A DNA stretch of 64,000 nucleotides from Alternaria dauci (GCF_042100115.1 NC_091274.1:2914001-2978000), one strand, 5' to 3'. Counted from the stretch's first letter, positions 46,021-57,912 are shown. Translations and numbers: made by a program. Notes: generated by a model from the letters alone, not told the origin.

Positions 46021-47394
46021 TCAATTGACTTCCTCCTCCATCTTAGCCTTTCTCCACCTCCCCACCCCATCACTCTTCCACCTATCCCTCGCCTTCATCA
46101 AATGTGTATCGACAACCTCCGCCACCTCAACAGCCAACTGCTTCGAATAGCAATCCTTGCTCACAATCTCATTCAATGCCGGCCCTACCTCCTCAGTTCG
46201 ATCAAAGAACAGATCCATATTAGCAAGCACATCGTAGCTTGACCTCCACTCGAACCAGATATCACTCGCCTGAGCTCTGCGTCGCTTACTGCCATTGCTG
46301 AGAAGGTCATTCTCAGGACCGGGCGCAAGCTGAAAAGTGACTTTCTTGATGGACGGGATCGCATGGACAGCGCGCATGATGGACATTACAGTAGAAGCGA
46401 GGGGGAAGACAGCAGTGAAGCTAAACGAAGTCAGATTCTTGCAAAACCTTGTGTCAATGGCCAAGCGGTTGAGGACGAGAGCGAGAATCTTAGGCGCGGT
46501 CTTAACGTGGTACTCATATGTGCTGTATACGGTGATTGAAGAGCCTTCGTTGTAGCTCAAGTGGTTCCAGGCTCGGCGATAGATGAGCGGAGCGTCATTT
46601 AATCGATATTCTTGTTCATTGTTGTCGACGGGTAGTTGGTCTCCGAGAAGCTCAATGTAGTGCATCTTCATCTCAAAAGCCCACATGTCGTTGGTACCCA
46701 CATGCGAATCCAACAACGTAGCTGTGGCCTTGGGTGGCGCAGCGACGACGACACGCGCCGGCTCCAAAAGATTAAACACCTGATCCCAGATATTGGTGAC
46801 TTCGCGCGCCAACGGTCCCTGAGCGGTAGATACATGTCGCAAGTCGTACTCCTTGTCCGTGTGCAGCACCACGCTCTTGATGTGAAGTTTCAGCTTGTTT
46901 TCTGTAACGAACCGCGAAAAGGTCCCGAAATCCTTGGAAAGATGCGGCAACCACACTATCCATGGCGTCGTCTTCAGGACCTCGTCGCCCTCCTGGATCC
47001 GACATAATTGGATAAAGGCATCATCCATAGCTGGTGTATATGCGCCTCCAGTTGTCGCTTTGGACTTGCTGCGCAACTTTGTGTACAGCATGAATTCGTG
47101 GTTGCTCAGATTAGAGAGCTGTAATTGCATGCTGTCGACGAGGCGGGCGTCCATGGGGACCCATTGTGGTTCCTTGTCTAGCGCTATGCGTGTGAAGCGG
47201 AACAGAATGGGAAGAACGACTTTTCTCCAGCGCCACGAGACAAGGGAGAGAGACTTGAGCGGCTGGATTTCTGTTTCATTATCCGAATATGCGAGGTGTG
47301 CGTTTGGCTCGTGGTTGAATTTGGTGATTGATGGTGGCTGAGAGTCGAGGTGCGAGGCAATTTGGGCCAGGAGCTCGTTTGGAAGGGCCTGCAT
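46021..47394 (-). CDS. F-box-type protein
   Basis: Single-exon gene of 457 aa. The first residues MQALPNELLAQIASHLDSQ, followed by LKSLSLVSWRWRKVVLPILF at about 46-65, form an F-box. This predicts binding to Skp1 in an SCF ubiquitin ligase, with the rest of the chain selecting a substrate. The remainder has no clear WD40 or leucine-rich repeats but resembles the divergent F-box proteins common in filamentous fungi. No targets can be inferred. Confidence 0.8.
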   Translation of the reverse strand: MQALPNELLAQIASHLDSQPPSITKFNHEPNAHLAYSDNETEIQPLKSLSLVSWRWRKVVLPILFRFTRIALDKEPQWVPMDARLVDSMQLQLSNLSNHEFMLYTKLRSKSKATTGGAYTPAMDDAFIQLCRIQEGDEVLKTTPWIVWLPHLSKDFGTFSRFVTENKLKLHIKSVVLHTDKEYDLRHVSTAQGPLAREVTNIWDQVFNLLEPARVVVAAPPKATATLLDSHVGTNDMWAFEMKMHYIELLGDQLPVDNNEQEYRLNDAPLIYRRAWNHLSYNEGSSITVYSTYEYHVKTAPKILALVLNRLAIDTRFCKNLTSFSFTAVFPLASTVMSIMRAVHAIPSIKKVTFQLAPGPENDLLSNGSKRRRAQASDIWFEWRSSYDVLANMDLFFDRTEEVGPALNEIVSKDCYSKQLAVEVAEVVDTHLMKARDRWKSDGVGRWRKAKMEEEVN

Positions 47395-48130
47395 GGCGAC
47401 TGAGATGGACGCGTTTAAGAAATGATGCAGTGCAATCGCTGTATTAATGTCTTGACTTTAGTCGTATCTGCGTAGTTGAAAGGATACCATTGAGGTTATG
47501 TCGGAGGAATGGTGCGGTCCGGAGTTGTGGATCTCTGCATACGTCATCCCGTCTATTAGCAGCAGCAGCTATACTGCTTCGCTAATTCTGGAAGGCACTT
47601 TGTAAGACACGTTTCTTCACACTCTCATCTCTGTTATCTGGGTATCTTATCGGAACAGTCGCTACTGCATTCGTATTGACTCGGTAAAGATGGAGGTGCC
47701 CCGCTCCCGAAGTCCGCAGCGCCCTGCAGGTAGCACCCGAAACGTAGCAGAACTGTACCTGGATGCGCATGAAAGCATCTTTGGGACGCAGTCAAATGCA
47801 CTGAGTCATTCTTGGCCCGCAGCTGATTTGTTCAAATGCCACCCACTGTGTCGTGTGCAGGTGTGACTGGTTCTGCCATCAGGCCCAGTTCAGCCGTATG
47901 CACCACTTCGACAAGGCTGCATATTGGGCGACTAACAAATCACGCTCATTGGTTTCTGTTCAACCCAGCAGGGGGATGTTGAGCAGACGCCAATCCGAAT
48001 CGCTTGTATATATAGCCTCGACCTCAGCTCGCTATAACTGGACAGTGGCTCATACCATCCACACCTACGTTGTCTTCGATGATCAGTGTTGCTGCACCTC
48101 AGTGCCGAAAGATCATTCATTTCATACGCG
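47395..48130. other. Intergenic between the F-box and CorA-like genes
   Basis: 736 bp with both flanking genes reading outward. Only short unsupported frames are present. Confidence 0.4.
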
Positions 48131-50461
48131 ATGAGTGGCACTGATATATTCGAGACAGATCCAACCATCGAAGAATTCTTGGCAAGGGCTCACACCATGC
48201 AAGCAGGAGATAACGCCAACGTCGAAGTTAGCTGGCAAAACATTGCCATGTCCACAGAGATCCCTCATGTAAAAGAGGGAATTCGATGGATCCATGTTCC
48301 TGTAAATAATCTAGGCTGGGTGAACGTACGGACAACCAACGACCTAGTTCTAGCATACCAATATTGACGTACGTCCAGCATTGTTTCGCGAAATGCGGAT
48401 ACGAAATGCACTCAGATATCACGACCATGAAGATGCGTCCGATTGCTTCGCGCCAAGCTAAGGCTGATCAGCCTACGCGGCTACTTTGGCCTGAACACGC
48501 GAAACATCTAGACCCTTCTTGCACGCTGGGCAGCTACGCTCGCAACACTTCTCGCGGTGAGTCGTCCCTTGCTGGCGCTTCTAGCTCAAAAAAGGCTTCA
48601 TCGCAGAGCGAACTTCGGGTCCCTCCTCTAACGGTCTATGTAAGCATCAGGCGATGTGCAAAAGATGATAAACATACCGCTAATGACGAGCAATAGCTTC
48701 CCTACATGAGCTGGATGCTGTATCGCCAATATGAAACCCTTGCGAAGGCCCTGGAGAAGGCGAGATCGAATCGAGAGGCAGTAACAAGAGGGCCCGAGGC
48801 CGGGTCCAGTAAGGCAAGAATTCAACCTGTTCCACTAGCGTCTGCTCCAGAGTTTCAGGCTTCAGGGCGCGTGGATGGAATGTCTTCCTGGCCCTCACCA
48901 AAGACTTTTCATAATGTCCATAATCCGACCTTTCCGACATATCCGAGCCGAACTCTAGACCAGTTTTACTATCCAGCTTTGAACGACACAAGCTTCCGGG
49001 ATAAAGACCAAACCATTTCGAAATGGAGCGGGACTCCTCTCGAACAGGATGGTAGAGACAAGGCTGCTTCTGATAGTCTTATGATCATGGTGGATCAATT
49101 TTGGTGTTGGATTGTTGATGAAAGTCCGTCATTCATCCTATCAGTCATGTTTTTGACTGCTGACCAACATGTCAGAAACAATAATTACAAGCTTCCCTAG
49201 CGGATTATACTGTCAGGGTCCTACATATGTTGTGGACCCTTACTGGGGCATCACAAAGAGCTTGACTCTTGATCCGCAGCCACTGAGAAATGTTGGAGAT
49301 ATGTATTCATTGCTGATCAAGGAAGTGACGGGCTACATGTTCAGTGAGGTCAACAGAAACTCGGTAGACATGGTTGAGATCTACAGACTGGTTAATGGCA
49401 AGAAGGTGAACATGGCTGGACATGTCTTGTGTAAGACAGTGCATACTGACAGACTCCACAGGCTGCCAGTCAAACGACTAACTTTCAGGAGTTCCAACAG
49501 GGTTATGCCAGCGGCAGATCTGATGACTCCATCTTGAACGATCGCCGAGACATGAAGCTTGTTCTTGAGGTCGCGGATATCATTGAAGAACTCAAGGTAC
49601 GTGCTATGACTGCGATGAGCGTGAGACTTTGACTGATCACGGAATGCCGTTTTTTAGATGATTCGATATCTCTTGGAAACTCAAAGAGAGGTCACAAATT
49701 CTTCTATTGACGCTTTGGAAAATCTTCCACAGACCGGCCCTGGACAGCCACGAATCTTGGTCTCAGTAACGTCCACAATCTATGATGTGCTTCGTCAGAT
49801 CGACAACATGATCACTGATGCGGAGCATACTCGCAAGATGGTAATTTCATGGAGAATGAAGCCAGACGGCTCAGACTAACTTGTACAGTCGCTTGATCTC
49901 TTGAACCTCAAGTCTAACGCAGCAAGTCTCGCGGAAGCTCAAGCAGCGACTACTCAAGGACGTGCTGTGATGTTGTTTACAATCATCACTGTAATTTTCG
50001 TGAGTCTAACCGCTGCAACTATATTCGTGACATGCAACTTACTCTATGAAACAGCTGCCTTTGTCATTCTTCACCTCGTACTTTGGCCAGAACGTCAAAG
50101 AGTTCACTGGTGACGAGAAAAATCCCTCCAGTTGGCATTTATGGCGCATTGCAAGTATGCAGTCTGGAAACTGATAGCGAGTCAGCACTAACGACTTACT
50201 ACAGTGCCTATCACCGTCGTCGTTGTAGTAGCAGCTTTACTCGTCGCCCTTTATATCACGCAGCCCAATAGTCCATTGTGGCTGTGGAAAGCTTCGGCCG
50301 GAACAAAAGCTCCTGCTACAGCAGAAATCGGACCTACAAGGACAAGGCAAGTCAAGTGGTGGAACAGAAATCCATTCACTTTGCTACGGCATTTAGGGGT
50401 TCGGAAACGCAGAACGAACAACCAAGACGTACAACTGAACAACACTCAACCTGCAGTCTGA
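48131..50461 (+). CDS. CorA-like membrane protein of the fungal divergent group
   Basis: Nine exons fit: 48131-48325, 48379-48639, 48697-49123, 49176-49405, 49489-49596, 49658-49840, 49889-49999, 50055-50154 and 50205-50461. All introns are GT-AG and phase-consistent, giving 623 aa. Typical marks of the group are RWIHVPVNNLGWVN near residue 55, DPSCTLGSYAR, RTLDQFYYPALNDTSFRD, LMIMVDQFWCWIVDE and TIITSFPSGLYCQG. Two membrane segments close the protein (AVMLFTIITVIFLPLSFF at about 493-511 and ITVVVVVAALLVALYI at about 541-556). Between them is YFGQN (514-518), where true CorA magnesium channels have GMN. Mg2+ transport is therefore doubtful; such proteins often occur with accessory or signalling domains. 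Short exons, but each join restores a family motif. Confidence 0.85.
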
Positions 50462-50592
50462 GATGAACTTGCAGCACTTGTGCCGGATTCAGGGAGCATG
50501 AAACAATGCGAACGGACGAGACACAAGACAGTACACACCTCTACCTAGTACATCCAATCCAATCTTTCCCGAGCTCTTCTACACACAACCTT

Positions 50593-51504
50593 TCAGAAGG
50601 CCGCTCTAACAACCCCCTCCAACCACGCAACCCCCGCAACAACCCCATCCACAATCCTCACCTGCCCTCCCCTCTCTTCGCCCAACTCCTCCACACACGC
50701 CTCCCTCACCATCCTATCCATGCCCGCCATACCCGCACAGCCCAAACAAATCGCGCCCACGCCGCCCTTGTTCAACAACCTCTTCACCGCCTCCTTCATG
50801 CGTCTGCGTACCTCTTCGGCCGGCGCATCGTGCAGATCCGTAGCATTGAGTCCTGTCGTTTCCACGCCCGCAAACCGCTTCCCTGCATCTGCGCCGGTGC
50901 CGAGGAAGGCGATTGTGGCGTCTGTTAGGATATCTTCCCAGACTTTTCCTGTGCTGACGATACCTGGGGGTTTAGGGTAAGATTTTATCATGATCCCATA
51001 TACCGCAGTTTTATATTCCAACGTGCAGGAAGAATAAAGATGAATAAGAGAAATATTCACGTACCAAATTTCTCTTCTGGATGCACAAGCTGCAGACTCG
51101 CCGCCACGCTCGCTTCAAAAATACCAGTAACTGGTTTCCTCGCCGTCTTAACACCCGGTTCTTCTTTCAACAGCGGCACAAGCGGGTGCTGGCTGTAACA
51201 CGCGACCAAAAAGCCATCGTGCTTGTCAATCTCGTTGCGCAACGCAGGAAGACAGTGTTGCACGCTTTCTCTTGCGTCGTCTTCGTTGTTGATGCTCTTG
51301 GGGCCCGAGGGGGCGGTGAAGTACGTGTACGCGGTCTAGTACCTCTTTATTAGTTTTTGTTTTTTCTTTTCAAATCTCACTTGCGCTGTTGTGTTGGTTG
51401 GGGGGTGAATTGACATCTTTGTATCCGAGCATTTCGACAAGTGGTTTCAGCCCGTTTGTCATGTTCTCCGTCGAGTTTGGGTTGATGATGAGTAGGGACC
51501 GCAT
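50593..51504 (-). CDS. Asp/Glu/hydantoin racemase family protein (DCG1-like)
   Basis: Probable allantoin or hydantoin racemase-type enzyme of purine or amide nitrogen metabolism; the yeast relative is DCG1. Exons 51504-51415, 51335-51065 and 50963-50593 give 243 aa. Start MRSLLIINPNST is the usual family opening; an in-frame ATG at 51552 would add 16 residues and is less typical. Splicing yields GYKDTAYTYFTAPSGPKSIN. The two conserved cysteines are seen at Cys76 (LVACYSQHP) and in AICLGCAGMAG (Cys193/Cys196), the proposed acid-base pair. The intron 1 donor (GTCAAT) is weak but is the one I found that keeps frame. It converges tail to tail with the CorA-like gene (131 bp). Exact substrate unknown. 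Confidence 0.86.
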
Positions 51505-52068
51505 TTTGGCGTAGCGAGTGGTGACTTTGGTGCCGTGTCGATATTCGCCCATTGGCTTTTTTTTGGTTCGTTGCTGTAGCTATGTATGTATGTATGTATG
51601 TGCGTATGCAAGGCGGGTTGACCCCGCTGCGAAGTTTAGCAATGTGGCGCATCGCGTGAGGGGATTGGGCTTGTGGAGTGGAGACGGACAAGGATGTTGT
51701 GTGTGACATCATGTTCTAGACTGTTCGCACCCGTGTCCTCGTGTACGTGAACATGACAATAGAGTGCACGTTTGTATACGAGAGATGGTAATCAAAGAAC
51801 GCGGTTGCGGTGGAATAGATGTGTTGTATTAGGCTACTGAGGGTATAGTAGGTGCATGCGACTGCGCCGCCGATGCATATTCATCGTCTTGCCTAGAACA
51901 CTCGCTGATTGTGCACTCGCCGCCATGCACATTCAATCGCTGCCAACGCCGTCGCAAAGGAATCATCATTATGTAGAGTACGTGGGATGTAGAGCTGCAA
52001 GCATCAGAACGGGTCGTGGTACGTCGACGGTTCAGGACAGCTTACAGTCGTGAATCGTGGGTCGGTGC
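51505..52068. other. Upstream of the racemase gene; (TATG)5 microsatellite
   Basis: No gene supported. A (TATG)5 tract lies at 51581-51600, about 77 bp upstream of the racemase start, in its likely leader or promoter. Confidence 0.45.
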
Positions 52069-52261
52069 TTAGCGGAAGCAGCTGAAGCGCCCGCAGGAGA
52101 TGCGGAAGGGAGCGCGACGTACGCCGTGACGGTCAGCGACAACACCACCACCTAGCATGCTGTCAGCAACTTGCTCGCGCAGCGTCCGGAACGGACGGCT
52201 CTTAGGCAGGCGACTTACCGGCATGGCGGCCTCCCCATTGTTTAGTCCACAGAAGACCCAT
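52069..52261 (-). CDS. Candidate 41-aa spliced small protein
   Basis: Exon 1 52261-52219 (MGLLWTKQWGGRHA) and exon 2 52151-52069 join in phase through a 67-nt intron with a consensus GTAAGT donor and CTAG acceptor. The product has 41 residues ending RAPFRISCGRFSCFR. Upstream, the minus strand has a TATA-like CTATATAACTC about 125 bp before the ATG and a C/A-rich leader (ACCAACCACCAAACACC), the style of a strongly transcribed fungal gene. I do not recognise the peptide; no signal sequence. It could also be the leader of a non-coding transcript. Confidence 0.45.
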
Positions 52262-52383
52262 GATTGCTTGTTGTTTGGTGTTTGGTGGTTGGTAGGAAGT
52301 GGTTGCGGTGGGACGGATCGACGAATAGTCTTGTCTCGTAAAAGGTTCTTGGTGTGGAGAAGCTGAAGAGTACTCACAGCGAG

Positions 52384-52397
52384 AGAGTTATATAGGA
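52384..52397 (-). promoter_or_regulatory. TATA-like box for the candidate small gene
   Basis: TATATAA-type sequence on the minus strand, followed by a pyrimidine-rich stretch and the ATG at 52261. Evidence is positional only. Confidence 0.3.
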
Positions 52398-53102
52398 GGT
52401 GTGTGAGAAGCGGAACACGTGAATCAGGGCAAGAACAGGGTCGGTGAAGCTGTCGCAGCTGCGTCATAGGCTGGCAGCCAAGGGCTTGGGGGGATGCAGC
52501 ACAGCCACCGCTAACAGCGATCGCCGTGGAGACTGCATCGGGCGCACACAGTACAGCCTGGATGTTTTGGCGCATCTAGACGCGTTCCATTGGCCGCTTC
52601 TAGATTGTTTGGATATGGGCAGATTGCGTTGGGACGTGGTGCGCCACAACATGGCAGACGAAAAGGGCCGAGATGGTGCTCCGTGGCTGGCATGACGACG
52701 TTCGAGGCTGTGAGCATCGAGTAGTGAGACGCGAGCGTGGCTAGCTGGTCACCTGCGACTCAACACAGACAACTAGCAGTCTTGCACGCCGCAAACGGAT
52801 TCACCGTACGTTCCATTTCCAGGAAGAGACTGAAGTGGGACAAGTGACAGCGGTAGCTGGATTGCTAGCTGGCCCTGTAGCAAGGTTGAAGCTTGCGTGG
52901 ACCAAGTCTGCCAAAGGCACATGAATCCATGTCCGCTCAGGGCCAGATTTCAGAGTTTGTTTCTATAGTACAGGTCGTGCCACGTAACATAGCCAGCCAT
53001 CGCCATGGCCGTTGAGCCTGCTACCAGCTCGTGACGGCTGATGGGCAATGACCGCAAAGATTTCATCTTCCGCCTACGCCACCCTGCTGTCTTGCAAAGC
53101 GT
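52398..53102. other. Intergenic, no supported gene
   Basis: About 700 bp between the candidate small gene and the 3' end of tim9. Open frames such as 52444-52695 plus have no motif. Confidence 0.4.
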
Positions 53103-53473
53103 CTATCTCATTCCACCTTGTTGTGCCATGGCAGCGTTCTGTTCCTGGAAGCGGTCGCCTAGTCGCTGGGAGCCCTTCATGTGCTTGTCGACGCATCGCA
53201 TAACGCAGCTCTCTTCGCGCGAGGTGAGCGACTTGCTCTCAAAGCCGTTGACGCAGTGGTCAAAGCATTGCTGGACGAGGTTGGAGTACATCTGCGAGGG
53301 TCAACACAATGCCATTCGAGGACGGATTCCAGTGAGTCGCACGTTCATAAACTCCTTCATCTGCTTCTTCTCCATGCGCGACTGCAGCTCGCGCTGTTCA
53401 TTTGCCGTAAGTCTGCACGCGAATTAGTCCTGCCAGTCTGGACGGGCCAATTGAGCAGTTCATACGAGTCCAT
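53103..53473 (-). CDS. tim9: Mitochondrial import chaperone Tim9
   Basis: Small Tim chaperone of the mitochondrial intermembrane space, partner of Tim10 in carrying membrane proteins to TIM22. Exons 53473-53466 (8 nt), 53412-53343 and 53291-53103 give 88 aa, the usual size. The N-terminus reads [33 protein letters not shown] follows, and the twin CX3C motifs are CFDHC and CVMRC. The helix between them ([10 protein letters not shown]) and the end ([14 protein letters not shown]) are textbook Tim9. The 8-nt first exon is needed to obtain the conserved MDSLT start. The two 51-53 nt introns have GT-AG ends. Confidence 0.95.
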
Positions 53474-54546
53474 TGCAGTCTGCAAGCGTCTGGCGTGTGT
53501 TGGTTATGGATTATTGTTTCCTGGAGCGGAAATTTGGTATGACGTCGGGTGGTTGTCTGGATGCTGTGCTGACGAGCCTTTGCCAAAAATGTAGGCGCGA
53601 GCTAGGCCGCCAGGTGGCCCGTCCGCGCTCCTCCAAATGACCAAACGACGGGAAGCCAGGCCGCAGGTGTTCATGGCTGGCACTGGCAGCGGCACTGAAC
53701 GGTTCATGCTCGAATCAATAACTTGCACGGCAGCCTCGATGCGCTGCTAAAAATGGCCTGTGCCGTCGCATATCTTGGACCGATGTCGTCTCGCCCGCAT
53801 GGCCTGTACCAGTACCTGTACCTTTTTCCCCCCTCCGCCAAGACGGTCGTTATTATTGAAACCAACTTCAGCGATAATTGAAGAGTAACATGATAACACG
53901 CTCCTCTTAATGCCAGCTGCAGCCCGCTATCCGTATTGATCGCCGCTGTATTTTGCCGTCGCTCTCGACTCGGGCCTGGGGTTTGTGTGTGTGGCAGTCA
54001 GGCGACGCTGTGCCGTTGTGCTTGGATGGTGACAATTGGCCCGCAGCCACACTTCACCAGCCGCTAGACTGCTGCTCGTCGTCAGTTGCGAGCACTTGAT
54101 TCCCCCGTCCTGCGTCCGCCTGCGATCGTTGCCCCTAGCAGACGGCGACCCTGCATGCTCACGTCGCTGAAGACACTGCGCCCGACCAGGCCTTGACCCC
54201 GACGGCCGTGACCCGACAGCGTTGAAGCCTGCCGACGACCAGCTGCATCTGTACCCCTAGCCGCCCGTCGCGTCAACAAGACTTCGCGCCCAACTGTTGC
54301 AGCCTGTCCACCCTCTCTCTCCGTCTCCGTCACCGCCACAGCAGCAATACGAGACAGGCCCCGCTGACACCAGGTGCACGCTCGCTACCTCGCTACCATC
54401 CGACGTCACATCGCGGTGTCCCCCAGACAGCTGCCGCCTGCCCACTTCGGGGGCCCACCTGTACCTGGACACAACCGCTCTCCACCCACGGCTGTCTGCC
54501 ATAGTCGACCACGAGCTGCCACGCTCACCACCACCGCCAGCCTGCC
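53474..54546. other. Divergent upstream region of tim9 and the RhoGAP gene
   Basis: 1.07 kb without a supported gene. The right half is C-rich, with overlapping open frames on both strands (54082-54783) that look compositional; it is probably the 5' leader of the RhoGAP gene. Confidence 0.4.
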
Positions 54547-57500
54547 ATGGCGCCCGCCGGCACGCACACGAATCCCCACACTCCGCGCGTGCGCAATGGC
54601 GAGCCCCAGCCCGCCCCCGTCGGAACGCCAGAACCTGCTTCGTCGCGTCGAGATTTGACGTCGTGGTGGAGGCAGTTTAGCAAGCGCCCTGCGAAAAAGG
54701 ACGACGACAAAGGTACGACATGGTGGTGCTAGTCTTGCAGCGCACTTGCCCGTGGCTGAACGCGCCTGCCTCCTCTCACTCACTCACTCACTCACTCACT
54801 CCCTCCCTCCCTCCCTCCCTCTGTCGCGAGCAGTCACTAACTCGTCTGGCGCGCTAGAACCCGCCCTGCCTGGCATCTTTGGCGTACCCCTCATACAGAG
54901 CATACCCTATGCGAACGTGGCCATATCGCTCTTCAACGAGCACGGCGAGAGCTACATCTACGGCTACGTGCCAATCGTCGTGGCCAAATGCGGTGTCTTC
55001 TTGAAGGAAAAGGGTCAGTCGAGCGAGCCCCGTCTCGCACCAGCTGCTAACAGCGCACAGCGACCGACGTAGAAGGCATCTTCCGACTAGCGGGCTCCGA
55101 GAAGCGCATCAAAGAGCTAAGGACTGCCTTTGACACCCCGCCCCGCTATGGAAAAGGCCTGGATTGGTCCGGGTATACTGTACACGACGCGGCCAATATC
55201 CTGCGACGCTACTTCAACAATCTTCCCGAGCCTATTATACCACTGCAGCACTATGACCCCTTCCGCGATCCTCTCAAAGGCCACCAGGCCGAGGCTGTCG
55301 GCCCCTGCGAAGGCCAGCAGCCTTCGGTGGGCGGCTTCGATCCAGATGCCGCTGTGCGCACGTATCAGCACGAGATCAAGGCCCTGCCGTCTCTGAACCG
55401 ACAGCTTCTACTCTACATCCTAGACTTGCTTGCAGTCTTCGCCGCCAAGGCCGATGTCAACAAGATGACAACCTCGAACCTGGCTGCCATCTTCCAGCCC
55501 GGACTCCTCTCGCATCCGCAGCACGACATGTCTCCCGTGGATTACAGGCTAAGCCAGGACGTGCTCATATTCCTCATCGACAACCAGGACCACTTCTTGA
55601 TCGGCATGGAGGGCACAGCAGTGGATGAAGGTACCGTCAAGCACATTGAAAGCGGACCATCTACTCCACAGGCAAGAACACCAACTACTCCCCGAAACAG
55701 CGCTGGTATTGGGCGGTCTGCGTCGACCACTTCGAGCGCCGGCGCGGAGAGCCTTCGCCAGCACGGTGGTGTCCGCAGGAACGTCTCTACGTCTTCGAAG
55801 CGCTCACGGCACTCAGGCGCTGTTCCCAGTCCCATCACACCTGCATTCGTCACTCCGACGACATCTGGAGTTCATCGCAGCAACACGCTGCCCTCGAAGC
55901 GCTCCCCAGCAATTGGAAGCCCTCGTTTCCCCGCAGCCAAGCAACTCGGTCCTGAAGAGACAAAGAGCCCACTTTCATCGCCAATGCCTGCAGACATTCC
56001 AGAGGTTAGCAGCCCGACTGCTCAGGCGCAGGAACCTGAGCAGCCCATACAGGTAACAAAAGCTCCACGGGAACGCCCGCAGTCTTTACTACCTGCCCCA
56101 GCCACACAGCCTGTAGATCCTGAAGCCACACAGCCACAACGAGCGCAGACATTGCCGCCAAACAAGATAGAGATGCCGACTGCATACCAAGCCTATCGTC
56201 CACCGGAGACAGCTATGCAGCCGACAGAGCCTTTGCAGCATAGGCCCGCAGTTACGCCTGCCACACACAACATGCCGGGCGGGTTCCCTCTCCCATCTCC
56301 AGGCGTCATCCCTCCAAGCCAGCCTACCACTCCAAGTGTCGCCGCGCAGACAACAGCACAGAACTTGTTACCTCCACGATCAACTACGCCGGTTCCACGC
56401 AGTCCCCAGCGTAGTCCTCTCCACAGCCCCCATCATACCCCAACACGTGAGCGTTCGGAATTCATAGAAGCACCCATCGACTCGGGACCCTCTGTTGAAC
56501 TGACACCTGCCGTTCGTACCTTTACCCAGATACTAGCCAAGGTTGCAGCCTCTCCTCCCAACGAATCCAAGGAATCGAAAGATGGAAGGAAGCCAAACAA
56601 ATTGCAGAAGAAAAGAATGCCAAACAGTGTTAGCATGAGTGCGCATAGCTCGACGCACTCTCTTGGTGGCAGCGACTCCGGATTTGGTGGTCAGTTCTCG
56701 CAAGGGCCTCCCTCTCCGTTACAACCGCCGTCGCTTCCCTTTGCGCAAGGCCAATCCCAAGCGAGTAGTTCCAGGGACAATCTACCAGACTCGTCGCGAG
56801 CCTCTGGAAACACACTCAAGCCCAGCATGTCGCCTTGTGCCAGTTTCAGATCCCACAGCACGGCCACAGAATACTCGGAGACTGAGCAGCTGGACGACCA
56901 GCCGAAAGAGGAAAAACGCAGCTTCTGGAAAGGCCACAGGCGTGGGGAGAGCAAGGCAACGCCGACAACAAGCACGACCGATCTGCATGGTTCCGTGCCT
57001 GGTGGTGACAAGAGTATGAGCTCTTTCGCCAGTAGCTCTGGATGGACGACAGCAGGAGGTGGAGGGAGGAGGAGCATGCAGTACGACACGAACCAAAGTT
57101 CCGACTCCATACTCTTCGGCAGTAGTCCTCCTGACCACGATAAATCAGACAAAAAGGGTGCGTTTGATTGGTTCCACAAACGGAGACAGGATCACAAGGA
57201 GCGCGTGGATAGACGTGAGCGTGCCAAGAGCCCTCCAGGTAGCTCGAGCCATCTACCTCCTACTCAGAACATTATGCAGAGTCCAGAATCACTCATCGCC
57301 AGGGGACGGACGTCAGAAGTACCAATGCCGAACTCGACAACGGAGGAGATGCCAACTAAAATGGATAAATCGAGCGATGTTACGCCTACCGGGATGAGTC
57401 CAACCCCACCGCCACCGCCGCCGCAAAATGTACCGGCTCCAACGGCGAGTGCAAGTGCGAGCCCGAAACCTGCCCGAATGAGTCCTGCAATGGCGTTGCG

Positions 57501-57912
57501 AACAGATCTCCCAGCTGCACTGACTGAACCGCGATCGGTTGCGAGGTCTCCGGATAGGAATCCGAAGTCGCCCATTACTGCCATGGCTCCTGCACAAGCG
57601 TTTCCTGTTGCTGCAGCACCACCAGTTGCTGCACCAGCCCAGAATGCGGCAAGCAACGAACAGATACAGGTCGAAGAAGCTGAGGCACCAACTATCACTA
57701 CACAGGCTGAAACGTCGACGGCTGCGGATGTGTCTGCTGAGCAGGCGGTGCCAGTGGTGCCGAGTGGGCCGATGCATTCTTCGTCCGACTCGACGGTTAC
57801 TGTGACGCCGCAGATGGTGAATCAAGAGAGTACTTCTGGTGATGTGCTGGTGGGGCGGGAGCAGGAGACGGAGACGGAACCGTTTGTGCCAAAGGGAGAA
57901 CCGGCTCCGTAG
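54547..57912 (+). CDS. RhoGAP-domain protein (Sac7/Bag7-like)
   Basis: GTPase-activating protein for a Rho-type GTPase in cell-wall and polarity signalling. Exons 54547-54712, 54834-55013 and 55061-57912 join in phase to 1065 aa. The RhoGAP domain spans about residues 70-270: PGIFGVPLIQSIPYANVAI, YGYVPIVVAKC, the arginine finger Arg124 in DVEGIFRLAGSEKRI, then LRRYFNNLPEPIIPL and MTTSNLAAIFQPGLLSH. The position of the domain near the N-terminus and the long Ser/Pro-rich disordered tail (about 270-1065) resemble fungal Sac7-type GAPs, but the subgroup is inferred. The tail contains a positively charged patch near EKRSFWKGHRRGE and GAFDWFHKRRQDHKERVDRR. Intron 1 carries a microsatellite next to its acceptor. 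Confidence 0.92.
54776..54822 (+). repeat. (TCAC)n(CTCC)n microsatellite in a RhoGAP intron
   Basis: About 47 bp of pure pyrimidine-rich tetranucleotide repeats, directly before the acceptor at 54833. On the sense strand it can serve as the polypyrimidine tract of the intron. Confidence 0.8.

Noticed and set aside
52157..52575. Longer frames on both strands around the candidate small gene
   Set aside because: They cross the intron and leader in frame by chance; the spliced model has better signals.
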